Shown: positions 1 through 8,519, counted from the stretch's first letter. The stretch is DNA of 63,951 nt from Desulfobacteraceae bacterium (GCA_011390345.1 JAABSP010000027.1:1-63951); one strand, 5' to 3'. Notes: generated by a model not told the origin, from the sequence alone. Translations and numbers: made by a program.

Positions 1-173
1 GGAGAACGAATCGGTTCAAGACCCTCCGGAGGACGAATCTTGTCGATCTTCAACTGCTGCTGGGCAGCCCCCATTCCGACCCCCCAAAAAATCATCCCAC
101 CGCAGATCAGCAGCACAAACCCTGCTCTTTTTATTCTCATATTTATTCTCATCACTCTTCTGCTCCTTTTCAT
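1..173 (-). CDS. Partial small secreted protein downstream of pilY1
   Basis: Only the N-terminal ~57 codons are in the window; the gene runs off the left edge. The translation has a basic start followed by a hydrophobic stretch (AGFVLLICGGMIFWGVGMGA) and then AAQQQ, which looks like a Sec signal peptide. The first ATG is at 173, but a better AAGGAG-like ribosome site lies just inside it, ahead of in-frame ATGs at 152 and 140, so the true start is probably 152. It follows pilY1 by about 20-40 bp on the same strand, so it is probably the last or a late gene of the pilin operon. I do not recognise the mature part; no function is assigned. Confidence 0.55.
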   Translation of the reverse strand, partial: MKRSRRVMRINMRIKRAGFVLLICGGMIFWGVGMGAAQQQLKIDKIRPPEGLEPIRS

Positions 174-192
174 CCGTTTGCAAGCCATATTA

Positions 193-3100
193 TCATTCCA
201 TATGCTGCTGCCAGTAGATCATCCCGGTCAGAGGCTCCGTATTCGGAGTCGGAGTCGTTTCCCCCGAACCCTTGGTAATATAGCGCTTCCCTGTGATATA
301 GGTCGGAGTAAAAATCTGATCCTCATAATAAAGACCCGAAGGCGGAACCGAAAGGGTTTGCGGATTTTCGGGCCCAACCGGCTCACCCGGCTTGAAATCC
401 GGATTATCAATGGTCACATAATCATCATCATCGATAACCCCATCCCCATCCACATCAAAAGCCCGAATGCCGGTGCGACCCCCGGTACAGGGATCAAACT
501 CCATGAGATAGGATTCCCCACTGCCTTTGAGACAGAGCCCCCCGCTGATCGCGGGAATATTCGTCACCACAATGGCCCGACCCGTACGGATCTGAACCTC
601 CTGGATCACCCGCTCCCTCGATTTGGGAAGATCATAGTACCAGCCCACATGATTGGGCTGATCATCGGTCGGGTCCTCCAGATCCCCGCTCCCGGCATAA
701 TCCTCCTCGGTCTCCCATATGGCCTCATTTGCAGAGAGGACCCGAAACGTTCTGTCCGAACTGGCCACATACACCTCCTGGCTCGTCTGCTCCAGAAGCG
801 ATGCCTTTGAGAGCAGAGAATTGGAAAAGAGAGGAGAACTTCCCCGCTCAAAAGTGCCGAGATACTCATCATCATCGATATCATCGCCATAATCCCAGAT
901 CCCGTAAACCGTCTGCTGCTGATCATCACTGATATCGGACTCGGCAAGATACCTTCCGGTACCGAAAAACACCATATAACCATGCTCTGCACAGTGATAC
1001 GTAATATCGGGACGGCCCGTGATCGGCTGGGGATTTCCGTCAGCATCCATTGCCTGGAACAGGGGCTTGGGCGTTCCACCCTCATAAAAGGCAAAATCCC
1101 ACTCGCTAGCATTCGAAGACGTGAGATCGAACTTCCAGAGATTGCCGTTAAGATCCCCGGCATAGATGTAGTCGACCCCCCCGTCTCCGTTCACATCCAC
1201 AGGCGCGGGGGTGGACATACCATTGGCCTGCGCTGACGTATCGGGATCACAGTCTCCGATCCCGGTATCGAACGCCTTGATCACGCTCCCGTCCGCATCG
1301 AGAACAAAAAGCATGGCAGTGCCGTTTTCGCTGCCGTAGCCATTGCCGAAAATGACAATCCCTTCATGATTCAAATCATTGGATCCTCTGATATAGACAT
1401 CGCCGAAGCTGTACCCCATATCATCGACATCGGAAAGCGCGCTGGAGCCGTCAAACTCCCACTGCACAAAACCGGTCTTGTCCGGATCATCTTCATCACT
1501 GAACTTGTTTGTCGCGGTGGTGACATCCAAAGCATAATACCCTTTGCCCCCCTTTCCCAGCCCCCCGACCAGCAGATCCATTCCGTCGATCTCCCGGACA
1601 TAGGGGGTATTGTCAACAAAATAGAGATGCTGATAGGAAGGATCTGTCAGATCATCGAGATTGTCGAAGATCAGATTCGGCACATATGCGAAAAGCTCCT
1701 TTCCCGCATCATCGGAGCCGTCAGCCAGAAACGCGTGGAGCATCCCGTCATTCCCGCCGACATAGACCATTTCTTTGAAAAAGTAGGGGGAGGAGTGGAC
1801 CATATCCCCCAGAACAAAAGAGAGACTCTCTTCGGGATTATCTTCCCAGCGGGTGATCCGGTCCCGGAGACTTCCGCCCTTGCGCTGTTCATTGCTCTTG
1901 TCTCCCCGGAGATAATCTACCTGATCCTCGGAGAGAATGCTCTTCTGATGGGTTGTGAGATCGGAATAACGGAAGGGGATGGTAAACCCGCCGCTTGCCG
2001 GATCATAGGTGAAGATGATCCGATCATCATGGCCCCCGCCGTCTTCTCCCACACGGGTCTTCAGAAGATCCCCCGCATCCCAGGAGACCCCTTCGATGTT
2101 GGCGGTCGCGGCATTCAGCTCGTATGCCTTGACATAACCGGCCCATCCTTCGGTATTGTACCCGGCCAGATAGAGTTCTGAACCCTGATGCAGCTCCTGA
2201 CCATTCACGGCCGCGGAAGCGCCGATCCCGACCCGGTCCAGAATACTCTCCACCACCTCTTTGAAGGCCGCAACCAGCTCCTCGGGATTGGAGGCCGATT
2301 TAAAGACCCCCCGGCCATTGACCGTGGCATGGTACATATCGTCGATCCTCTTTTTGATCGAGTTGATCCCGGGCCACACCGGACAATCAGGACAGGTATC
2401 CTCGGGATAGTTGCCGTAGAGAAGCGACGTCGGATAATCTTCAGGATCGAGGTTGCCATGCACGCCAAAGGTGATGACATGAGTGACGAGATGCTGATGG
2501 GAGGCGAGATCGGGAAAACTGGTCGGAACCTCGTCATCGATATCCGGGGCCAGATCATAGGCATAGGCTTTCATGGCCACATCGGACAGGGTGTTGGGGT
2601 AACTGTCGGCAAAGGGCGGAATCCCAGAGAGGATCACGCCCTCCTCGGTTTCGATCACTGTGCCGTCGATGTTCTGGATGCCGGGCGCACCGCCGTTGTA
2701 ATAGCCGTCCGTGAAGAGGACCACGAAATTCTGCTGGCAGGAACCCTTTAAGCCGGAGATCGGCTCGCAATCCTCACCTGAAGGATAGAAAGAGGGATAG
2801 GCCGCAGTCAACTCGGAGCAGCGCCACTTGTCCTGGGGGCCCTGGCCCCGGTTTGAATCATTGTCGACTGAGTTTCGGTTGAAATACTGCCAGACCTCCA
2901 CCATGGAATCGCGCATGGGGGTGGAGGCATAACCGGTGATCTGGTCGAAATTGTAGAGCGCAGAGAGAAGATCCTGGCTGTAATTCAGACCGTCGATGTC
3001 GATCGGCAGCACCGGCTCCAAAATGCCGACGCCGTCTGCCACACTGGAGCGGGTCGCGTTGATGCCGGCGATCCCCATGTAAACATTGCTCATTTCGGAG

Positions 3101-4389
3101 ATAACCTCGGAGATGGCCGCGATCGAGAGAAGAGACCTTCTGCGGTAATAGGTGAACCAGTTGGCGAAGTTCTGCCGGGCCTCTTCAAAGGAGGCCACCT
3201 CGATCTCCGAAGGCGGATCTGTCACCTGTGTGAAATCGGAGAAGGTCAGGACATCCCCGTGATCCGACGCGATCTGATAATACTCGACCGGATCTTTCAG
3301 GTTGACCAGGTAGAGGTCCCCCGCATCTGATTTGACATAGTAGTGGGCATTGATGATATCCAGGGTGGAATGATTCCGCGGAATGAAGCGGACCGCATCC
3401 GCGACCGTGCTGCTTCCGTTGCTGGCGGCCGTTCTTTTCACCGTGACCGTGCCGGTCGTTCCGAGGCTGAATGCGTAGCCGGAGAGGCTGCCCAGAGTCA
3501 CCCATTCCCCGCAGGTTCCGGAACCGGACCGCTGATTGACATCTTCGATCACCGTGTCGCCGTCGTCATGGGAGATGGTGAACTGCGCATGCTCATCCCG
3601 GTATTGGAAACAGCTCCACCATGCCTGGACCTGATAAGTGCCCGAATCAGAAGTGAAATCATGGGTCCAGGCCGCATATTCCCCTTCGATGGTGGTGTAG
3701 CGGCTGTCCCCATCATAGGGTCGTTCTGATGCCGAGTCCTTCCAGTTGTTCTTCTTGCTTTCGGAATAGCCGTCATCCCCGTCATCGATGAGGAAGATGC
3801 CCGGGGCATAGAAGTCTTTGTAGAGGCCCTCCAGAGGGAAGGCATTCTCCTCATCCTCCTCCCAGAGGTAGGGATGGTATTTCGGTGTTCTGGTATCAGA
3901 CTGCGCCATGTGTCCGGTTCCGTCGGTCTTGGGCCAGGGCTTGTAGGTTATCCTGGGGTTGAAATAGATCTTGTTCAATTCATGGAACGTGGCGCGGTAG
4001 TCCGCGCGGGTGTACGGATATTTGGAGCCGGGATAACCGAGCACCTGGCCGTTGGTCGTATCCTTCAGACTATAGTAATTGTCCGGGGAGTTGTAGAGGT
4101 AGGCAATGTCGTGATTATCCTCATCGTGGAATTTCCCGTCATCCCAGTCGGTCATGAACTCCCAGTCCATGCTGCCGGAATCATCGATGACAAAGAGGAT
4201 GTTCGGGGGCGTATTGTCGATTTTGATGTCCAGGGGCATATCGTCAAGATCGATGCAGTTTTGGGCCCCGATTCCGGGGGGATAGAGGAGGATCATAGCC
4301 GTCAGAAGAAATCCCACAAGGATTATCATCCCGGTTGTGCGATTTCCAGGAGAGGCTTTGATATAAGCGATATTTAAAGGCGTCTTCAT
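193..4389 (-). CDS. pilY1: PilY1-type type IV pilus tip adhesin with a golvesin-like insert
   Basis: Large secreted pilus-associated protein of 1398 aa; PilY1 proteins sit at the pilus tip and act in adhesion, pilus assembly and surface sensing. A signal anchor lies at about residues 21-40. A von Willebrand A-like region begins with the metal-site motif DDSGS at 69-73. Residues about 199-337 (from LIDDGDDGYSE to VADAVRF) look like an inserted golvesin C-terminal-like beta domain. The C-terminal third carries the PilY1 beta-propeller signature VGGNDGMLHAF and calcium-type loops DVNGDGGVD and DVDGDGVIDDDD. The ATG at 4389 follows a GGAAGAG site. The gene is last of the recognised pilin genes, behind pilX but separated from it by a 22-unit minisatellite. 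Function is from family knowledge; the domain calls were made by eye. Confidence 0.9.
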   Translation of the reverse strand: MKTPLNIAYIKASPGNRTTGMIILVGFLLTAMILLYPPGIGAQNCIDLDDMPLDIKIDNTPPNILFVIDDSGSMDWEFMTDWDDGKFHDEDNHDIAYLYNSPDNYYSLKDTTNGQVLGYPGSKYPYTRADYRATFHELNKIYFNPRITYKPWPKTDGTGHMAQSDTRTPKYHPYLWEEDEENAFPLEGLYKDFYAPGIFLIDDGDDGYSESKKNNWKDSASERPYDGDSRYTTIEGEYAAWTHDFTSDSGTYQVQAWWSCFQYRDEHAQFTISHDDGDTVIEDVNQRSGSGTCGEWVTLGSLSGYAFSLGTTGTVTVKRTAASNGSSTVADAVRFIPRNHSTLDIINAHYYVKSDAGDLYLVNLKDPVEYYQIASDHGDVLTFSDFTQVTDPPSEIEVASFEEARQNFANWFTYYRRRSLLSIAAISEVISEMSNVYMGIAGINATRSSVADGVGILEPVLPIDIDGLNYSQDLLSALYNFDQITGYASTPMRDSMVEVWQYFNRNSVDNDSNRGQGPQDKWRCSELTAAYPSFYPSGEDCEPISGLKGSCQQNFVVLFTDGYYNGGAPGIQNIDGTVIETEEGVILSGIPPFADSYPNTLSDVAMKAYAYDLAPDIDDEVPTSFPDLASHQHLVTHVITFGVHGNLDPEDYPTSLLYGNYPEDTCPDCPVWPGINSIKKRIDDMYHATVNGRGVFKSASNPEELVAAFKEVVESILDRVGIGASAAVNGQELHQGSELYLAGYNTEGWAGYVKAYELNAATANIEGVSWDAGDLLKTRVGEDGGGHDDRIIFTYDPASGGFTIPFRYSDLTTHQKSILSEDQVDYLRGDKSNEQRKGGSLRDRITRWEDNPEESLSFVLGDMVHSSPYFFKEMVYVGGNDGMLHAFLADGSDDAGKELFAYVPNLIFDNLDDLTDPSYQHLYFVDNTPYVREIDGMDLLVGGLGKGGKGYYALDVTTATNKFSDEDDPDKTGFVQWEFDGSSALSDVDDMGYSFGDVYIRGSNDLNHEGIVIFGNGYGSENGTAMLFVLDADGSVIKAFDTGIGDCDPDTSAQANGMSTPAPVDVNGDGGVDYIYAGDLNGNLWKFDLTSSNASEWDFAFYEGGTPKPLFQAMDADGNPQPITGRPDITYHCAEHGYMVFFGTGRYLAESDISDDQQQTVYGIWDYGDDIDDDEYLGTFERGSSPLFSNSLLSKASLLEQTSQEVYVASSDRTFRVLSANEAIWETEEDYAGSGDLEDPTDDQPNHVGWYYDLPKSRERVIQEVQIRTGRAIVVTNIPAISGGLCLKGSGESYLMEFDPCTGGRTGIRAFDVDGDGVIDDDDYVTIDNPDFKPGEPVGPENPQTLSVPPSGLYYEDQIFTPTYITGKRYITKGSGETTPTPNTEPLTGMIYWQQHME

Positions 4390-4440
4390 GGGAACTCTTC
4401 CTTTCTTTCAGATGAAACAGATGGTTTCCGGCATCCAAAT

Positions 4441-4716
4441 AGTTTTATCCAGAATTATATCCAGGGTTTTATCCAAGGATTTTATCCAAGGATTTTATCC
4501 AAGGGTTTTATCCAAGGGTTTTATCCAAGGGTTTTATCCAAGGGTTTTATCCAAGGATTTTATCCAAGGATTTTATCCAAGGATTTTATCCAAGGATTTT
4601 ATCCAAGGATTTTATCCAAGGATTTTATCCAAGGATTTTATCCAAGGGTTTTATCCAGGATTTTATCCAGGGGTTTATCCAAGGGTTTATCCAAGGGTTT
4701 ATCCAGGGGTTTATCT
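4441..4716. repeat. 22-unit minisatellite, 13-bp core flanked by 12-bp units
   Basis: The core unit is TTTTATCCAAGG(A/G). The ATCC (last copy ATCT) of successive units starts at 4447, 4459 and 4471, then every 13 bp to 4653, then every 12 bp to 4713. So fourteen 13-bp steps are bracketed by two 12-bp steps on the left and five on the right. A 13-bp period shifts frame at each unit, so the plus-strand open frame across it (reading FIQGFYPRV-like) is a by-product. It fills the 358-bp gap between pilX (4748) and pilY1 (4389), inside the presumed minus-strand transcript. Confidence 0.95.
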
Positions 4717-4747
4717 TTATGGGGGACATGGTTCCGCGGACCTTAGA

Positions 4748-5305
4748 TCAGAAGTACAGGCGAATGCCGACCTCGATCAGCACCTCTCCCCGCTGCGGGT
4801 GATTGTAATAGCCAAAGCCCCGGTACTGGCGAAGTTCGCCTGTCTCTCCCAGAAGGGACTCGGCAGCGGGATTGATTTCAACCGCTGCAAAATAGGTCTC
4901 GGAACAGACCGGATCACCATCGGCATCCGTGACGGTCAATTCTTCGGCATTGGCATCGCCGTCCGAATCATCCCAGTCCCATGCCCCGGGATCTGTAAAA
5001 TCGGGAATCGTGGAGGGGTTTACCATGCCGTTGGTGAGCCAGTTCAGACTCTCATGATTGTCGAGGTCGCTCTTATCCGTACTCTGGATCAGTTCGATCA
5101 CATGGCGGGCCCCGGCCTCCGCGCAGTTGAAGTTCTGCCGGTAGATCCGCTCGTTGCCCGCGATCTGCAGCTCGATGGAGGTGGTGGTGGTGGACATGAT
5201 CCCCAGCAGTGAGAGGAGCGCCAGAACGATGACCGCGATCAGCAGGACCGAGCCCTGCTGATCCGAGATTCGCCCTATCGGTTTTTCAAGGTCATTTTTA
5301 TTCAT
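4748..5305 (-). CDS. pilX: PilX-like minor pilin
   Basis: Minor pilin of about 185 aa. Near the N-terminus is the PilX pattern QQGSVLLIAVIVLALLSLLG, then GNERIYRQNFNCAEAGA, a typical PilX_N signature in which a hydrophobic helix lacks the usual Phe-Thr-Leu-Ile-Glu of other pilins. The longer open frame would begin at 5347. I choose the ATG at 5305 because a GGAG site lies 5 nt upstream and because it overlaps the pilV stop as ATGAATAA, implying translational coupling. In other bacteria PilX and PilY1 act together in the priming minor-pilin complex, and the pilX-pilY1 order here fits. Confidence 0.85.
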   Translation of the reverse strand: MNKNDLEKPIGRISDQQGSVLLIAVIVLALLSLLGIMSTTTTSIELQIAGNERIYRQNFNCAEAGARHVIELIQSTDKSDLDNHESLNWLTNGMVNPSTIPDFTDPGAWDWDDSDGDANAEELTVTDADGDPVCSETYFAAVEINPAAESLLGETGELRQYRGFGYYNHPQRGEVLIEVGIRLYF

Positions 5306-5783
5306 CTCTCCATTCCTTCCGGTTGGCCAGGGATGTCTCCCCGCCATCTTCCCAGAACACTTTCACGGTGATGAGCTTTGCATCGGCCTCTCCGGCCTCG
5401 ATGGTTCCGCTGCTGTCGTCATCGGTGCCGACATTTTCCACCCGCCAGAGATAGTCGGTGATGCCCGGAAGATTATCCAGTACGACATCGGCGTTACCAG
5501 TGTTCGGATGGTCGTAAACAGTGCTGTCCGGGATCAGATCCCGGAGATTGTTGTGGTCGTAATCGAGGGCCATCAGCCATTCCATATAGTAGTTCGCGGC
5601 CGTGGTCCGCTGGGTCGTAACATTGGCGTGCTGATTCCCCTTCATGGCCATGATCTGCATGGAGGCCATCGCGAGAAGGCCCACCATGAGGATCACCATA
5701 GCGATGAGCACCTCTATCAGGGTGAAGCCCCGGGATTTTTCCCCGGGGTTTTCTTTCAGTATTGTGCGGCAATTGATATTCAT
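5298..5783 (-). CDS. pilV: PilV-like minor pilin
   Basis: 161 aa. The prepilin peptidase site and hydrophobic helix are plain: SRGFTLIEVLIAMVILMVGL, with Gly before Phe and Glu at +5. Then comes ASMQIMAMKGN and a cysteine-poor globular part ending in a Trp-rich stretch. PilV pilins sit in the initiating complex of type IV pili. Its stop overlaps the pilX start by 8 nt, and pilW precedes it by 41 bp. The assignment between PilV and other minor pilins rests on gene order (fimT, pilW, pilV, pilX, pilY1) as much as on sequence. Confidence 0.82.
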   Translation of the reverse strand: MNINCRTILKENPGEKSRGFTLIEVLIAMVILMVGLLAMASMQIMAMKGNQHANVTTQRTTAANYYMEWLMALDYDHNNLRDLIPDSTVYDHPNTGNADVVLDNLPGITDYLWRVENVGTDDDSSGTIEAGEADAKLITVKVFWEDGGETSLANRKEWRDE

Positions 5784-5824
5784 ATTGGATCCTCTCCGTT
5801 AAAATCGGGTTTATCATGGAGACC

Positions 5825-6556
5825 TCATCCGGGATAGCGAATGTTAAGATTCCGAACATTGACCCGAGTGCTTATGACTTTGCGCCGGTAATGGTCATCC
5901 TGTGCCGGAAGGATTTCCTCCTCCTGCGGGTTGGTGTAGGCTTTGGAATCGGTGTACTCCCTGTCGGGCCGCTCGGTTCTGGCGACCAGCGTCACCTGAA
6001 TCCAGCGGATCTCATCGAATCTGTCAACCTGCACATCACCATCGCCATCAGTGTCCAGATCGACCATATTTCCGTCATCATCGGTTCCCAGATAGACGAA
6101 ATCGATCACCTCGATACCGGGCGCGATCGGCTCGATGGCCGTGTTCTCATCATCCCCGCATCTCCGGCCCAAAGTATTGTTTCCGGCTGCAGCACTGTCA
6201 TATATCTCATAGACGATCACCTTCGGGCTTCCGTCCCTGTCGGGCTGGCACTGATTGTTTCCATAGAGGGAAAATTCGATCCGGCCCGCTTCTGCGGTCT
6301 CCATCCCGGCCTCCTGGCTCGAAGAGCGATTCTTTGCCTTGTCGTCAAAACCGGCTCCCCGGAGATCCCGTTCGATATAGTGCATGGCCGTGCGCAGGTT
6401 CTGCTGCATGGCCACCATCTGATCCTGAACCTGATAGACCTTCTGCTGCGCGAAATAGGTGTAGTAGATGCCCGACATCAGCAGCAGGGAAAGGGCCATT
6501 GCAATCATGATTTCAATGAGTGTAAAACCGTGTTCTCTGTTTCGATTCCGTATCAT
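5825..6556 (-). CDS. pilW: PilW-like minor pilin
   Basis: 243 aa with the prepilin signature EHGFTLIEIMIAMALSLLLM and the following YFAQQKVYQVQDQMVAMQQN, then LRTAMHYIERDLRGAGF, the usual PilW hallmark. The C-terminal half is an acidic globular domain with a DTDGDGDVQVD stretch that could bind calcium. The ATG at 6556 follows a GAGGGG ribosome site by 6 nt. It lies between the GspH/FimT gene (15 bp upstream) and pilV, so it is almost certainly co-transcribed with them. Confidence 0.88.
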   Translation of the reverse strand: MIRNRNREHGFTLIEIMIAMALSLLLMSGIYYTYFAQQKVYQVQDQMVAMQQNLRTAMHYIERDLRGAGFDDKAKNRSSSQEAGMETAEAGRIEFSLYGNNQCQPDRDGSPKVIVYEIYDSAAAGNNTLGRRCGDDENTAIEPIAPGIEVIDFVYLGTDDDGNMVDLDTDGDGDVQVDRFDEIRWIQVTLVARTERPDREYTDSKAYTNPQEEEILPAQDDHYRRKVISTRVNVRNLNIRYPG

Positions 6557-6571
6557 TTTTTTCCCCTCTGC

Positions 6572-7132
6572 CTATATCATTTCGATCCGCAAGTTGCCGG
6601 TTCTGGAGACGATCACTTTCCGCTCCTTGCCGTTGCTGTTCTTCAGGCGGACAGTGCCGTTGCCCGCGCCCTGGCTGTCAGCCGGCAGGCCATTCCCCCG
6701 AAACGCGATGGTCGGCGCATCATTTTCATTTTCCGCAAAGTTGTTGGATACCTGGGAGACGCTGTTCTTATAATCCCGGTCCCATAGAACCGTGGTGATG
6801 ATATCTGCCTCCTGATTTCCGTCTTGATCAGTGGGGGTAAAATCTTTGTCCGAATCGACATACATCACATATCCGGTCGAATCCCCGTTCGCATCATGGG
6901 TGAAAGTCACCGCGATATTGTCCATATTCTTCACCGCCAGCATCTTGGCCTTCTGGAAATTGGAGAACATGTCTCTTGTAGCGGCCTTGAGCCGGTAGTC
7001 GGGCAGCCAGGAGATGAAGCCGGGAACCGCGATGGCTGTGATGATGGCCATTATCGAAATGACGATAAGCATCTCCACCAGTGTAAAAGCCTTGTTATGG
7101 GCGCGTCTATATTCTTTTCGGAACACTCTCAT
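6572..7132 (-). CDS. GspH/FimT-type pseudopilin
   Basis: 186 aa. The prepilin site and helix read NKAFTLVEMLIVISIMAIITA. The next segment, PDYRLKAATRDMFSNFQKAKMLAVK, is the pattern of GspH/FimT pseudopilins (residues ~50-75). The rest is a beta-rich globular domain ending with a typical SRTGNLRIEMI strand. AAGGAGGAACC directly precedes the ATG at 7132, a near-ideal ribosome site. It is the first gene of the minor pilin cluster, and its leader holds duplicated sequence (7152-7189). FimT/FimU or PilE-like sub-assignment is not possible from sequence alone. Confidence 0.85.
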   Translation of the reverse strand: MRVFRKEYRRAHNKAFTLVEMLIVISIMAIITAIAVPGFISWLPDYRLKAATRDMFSNFQKAKMLAVKNMDNIAVTFTHDANGDSTGYVMYVDSDKDFTPTDQDGNQEADIITTVLWDRDYKNSVSQVSNNFAENENDAPTIAFRGNGLPADSQGAGNGTVRLKNSNGKERKVIVSRTGNLRIEMI

Positions 7133-7151
7133 GGTTCCTCCTTAATCTCCG

Positions 7152-7189
7152 GCAGATCCGATCATATAAAGCAGATCCGATCATATAAA
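7152..7189. repeat. 19-bp perfect tandem repeat in the pilin operon leader
   Basis: The 19-mer GCAGATCCGATCATATAAA occurs at 7152-7170 and again at 7171-7189, about 20-60 nt upstream of the fimT-like start on the minus strand. Each copy holds ATCCGAT/ATCGGAT-type half palindromes; a third half-site (ATCGGAT) follows at about 7189-7195. It could be a duplicated operator or part of a promoter, but no convincing -35/-10 pair or sigma-54 site was found. Confidence 0.8.
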
Positions 7190-7363
7190 TCGGATGCGGA
7201 GTCTCTGCTATGGATTTTCCCCCATAAAAATGGAGGAATTGCTTTTTAACGCTTAGATTCTAGGATAGACAGGCGCAACAGATATGGAAATGGGGTATTG
7301 TTCTTATATGGCAGCGGTGATGGCTGTAAAGAGATGAGGTTGGAAATCGGGTGATGGGGCCGA

Positions 7364-7384
7364 GGGCAGAGCAGGAGTCTGCCC
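7364..7384 (-). other. Hairpin downstream of purQ without a T-run
   Basis: The arms GGGCAGA (7364-7370) and TCTGCCC (7378-7384) pair perfectly over 7 bp around a 7-nt loop, 32 nt past the purQ stop. The sequence that follows on the minus strand is not T-rich, so it is not a canonical intrinsic terminator; it may protect the 3' end or work with Rho. The rest of 7190-7415 shows nothing else I can support. Confidence 0.4.
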
Positions 7385-7415
7385 CCAAATTCATGGGAAG
7401 GGAAAAAAGGGGTGA

Positions 7416-8225
7416 TCAGGAGAGGTAATCGACCCCGTTTTTGAAGATATGAAGGCCCGGGGCAAACTCTTCCGGGGTTTTGCCGCTCCGTCTGAGGGAC
7501 TCCCGGGTCCGGGTCCAGTCCGGATGGTTTGTGGGATGGTGGAATGCTTCGGGGTGGGGCATCAGGCCGAAGACCCGGCCCGTGGGGTCGCAGATCCCTG
7601 CGACATCTACAAAGGAGTTGTTGGGATTGAAGGGAAACTTCCGCTGGGCCCAATTCCCGTCTGGAAGGGCATAATGGAGGACCATTTGATTATCGGCAAT
7701 CAGCCGCGCAATCGTCGGCCCTTCGGCATAGAATTTCCCCTCTCCGTGGCGGATGGGAAGCTCGATACTCTCCAGATTTTTGGTAAAGACGCAGGGGGAA
7801 TCCGGATTGACCCAGAGATGTGTCCAGTCATCCCGGAAGTTGCCGCAGTCGTTTGCGATCAGCGCTACGGACCGGCGCTTGTAGTCGTTGTCGAACCCGG
7901 GCAGCAGCCCCAGATTGACCAGGGTCTGGAACCCGTTGCAGATCCCCAGGACAAGGTTTCCCTTCTCGATGAACCGGATTAGCGCCTCGCCGATATGGGT
8001 GCGCATCCGGACCGCCTGGATGACGCCCGCGCCGTGGTCGTCGGCCCAACTGAACCCGCCGATGAAGACCATGATCTGAAAATCATCCAGTGAGACCTCC
8101 CCATTGATCAGGGAATTGATATGCACCCGGGTGGCCTTGGCCCCGGCCAGTTCCAGGGCATGGGCCGTCTCATGGTCGCAGTTGAGTCCGTAGCCGGTCA
8201 GTACCAGCGCATGAATGGTGCTCAT
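7416..8225 (-). CDS. purQ: FGAM synthase glutaminase subunit PurQ
   Basis: 269 aa class-I glutamine amidotransferase that supplies ammonia to PurL for conversion of FGAR to FGAM in purine synthesis. The nucleophile elbow is LVLGICNGFQ (Cys about residue 96) and the catalytic His/Glu are in LMPHPEAFHH near the C-terminus. The oxyanion-side motif IGGFSWADDHGAG is also clear. It is slightly longer than the ~230 aa stand-alone PurQ and matches the type that partners PurSL-like PurL. The purL partner lies upstream on the same strand but is separated by 1.8 kb holding a toxin pair and a Uma2 gene. Confidence 0.95.
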   Translation of the reverse strand: MSTIHALVLTGYGLNCDHETAHALELAGAKATRVHINSLINGEVSLDDFQIMVFIGGFSWADDHGAGVIQAVRMRTHIGEALIRFIEKGNLVLGICNGFQTLVNLGLLPGFDNDYKRRSVALIANDCGNFRDDWTHLWVNPDSPCVFTKNLESIELPIRHGEGKFYAEGPTIARLIADNQMVLHYALPDGNWAQRKFPFNPNNSFVDVAGICDPTGRVFGLMPHPEAFHHPTNHPDWTRTRESLRRSGKTPEEFAPGLHIFKNGVDYLS

Positions 8226-8334
8226 TGTCTCTTCCAGTCTCTTTTTATCAAATCGGTTTTTGTTTTAATGATTGTGGTCATTGTTATTAAACCTGTTGGG
8301 CCGGGCATTTGTGTTCTTTGAAAGGGACGAAAAA

Positions 8335-8424
8335 GTGGACGGAGTGGACGGAGTGGACGGAGTGGACGGAGTGGACGGAGTGGACAGAGTGGACAGAGTG
8401 GACAGAGTGGACAGAGTGGACAGA
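8335..8424. repeat. Ten-copy 9-bp minisatellite (GTGGAC[G/A]GA)
   Basis: On the plus strand five copies of GTGGACGGA are followed by five copies of GTGGACAGA, then GTGGAG. The period is a multiple of 3, so open frames run through on both strands (VDGVDG or STLSTL), but neither has a plausible start, ribosome site or conserved flank. It lies between purQ and the Uma2 gene. The GTGGAC core recurs in the 18-bp repeats at 16143-16250. The remaining gap 8425-8599 holds a decayed Uma2 3' end (8482-8519) and short GTCCTTT repeats at about 8566-8600. Confidence 0.95.
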
Positions 8425-8481
8425 GTGGAGGCTGAAACCCCGAGACCTTTGCCGCCCGGATCTTCATTTCCAGAAATCATC

Positions 8482-8519
8482 TTATTCTTCCGGAAAACCG
8501 AGCTGTCGAAGCTTCTCGG
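8482..8519 (-). pseudogene. Relic of a second Uma2 gene 3' end
   Basis: On the minus strand these bases read EKLRQLGFPEE followed by TAA. This nearly duplicates the last codons of the intact Uma2 gene (QKLRQLGFPEE-stop at 8600-8632). About 26 bp are almost identical between the copies (one T/C difference inside CCGAGCTG[T/C]CGAAGCTTCT). It is either the tail of a lost tandem paralog or a short segmental duplication; nothing upstream of it remains in frame. Confidence 0.6.

Noticed and set aside
4441-4716. CRISPR array
   Set aside because: The units are 12-13 bp with no unique spacers and no cas genes.
4388-5212. Plus-strand open frame over the minisatellite (FIQGFYPRV-like repeats)
   Set aside because: The 13-bp period changes frame at each unit, and the frame runs antisense into pilX. 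No homology is expected.
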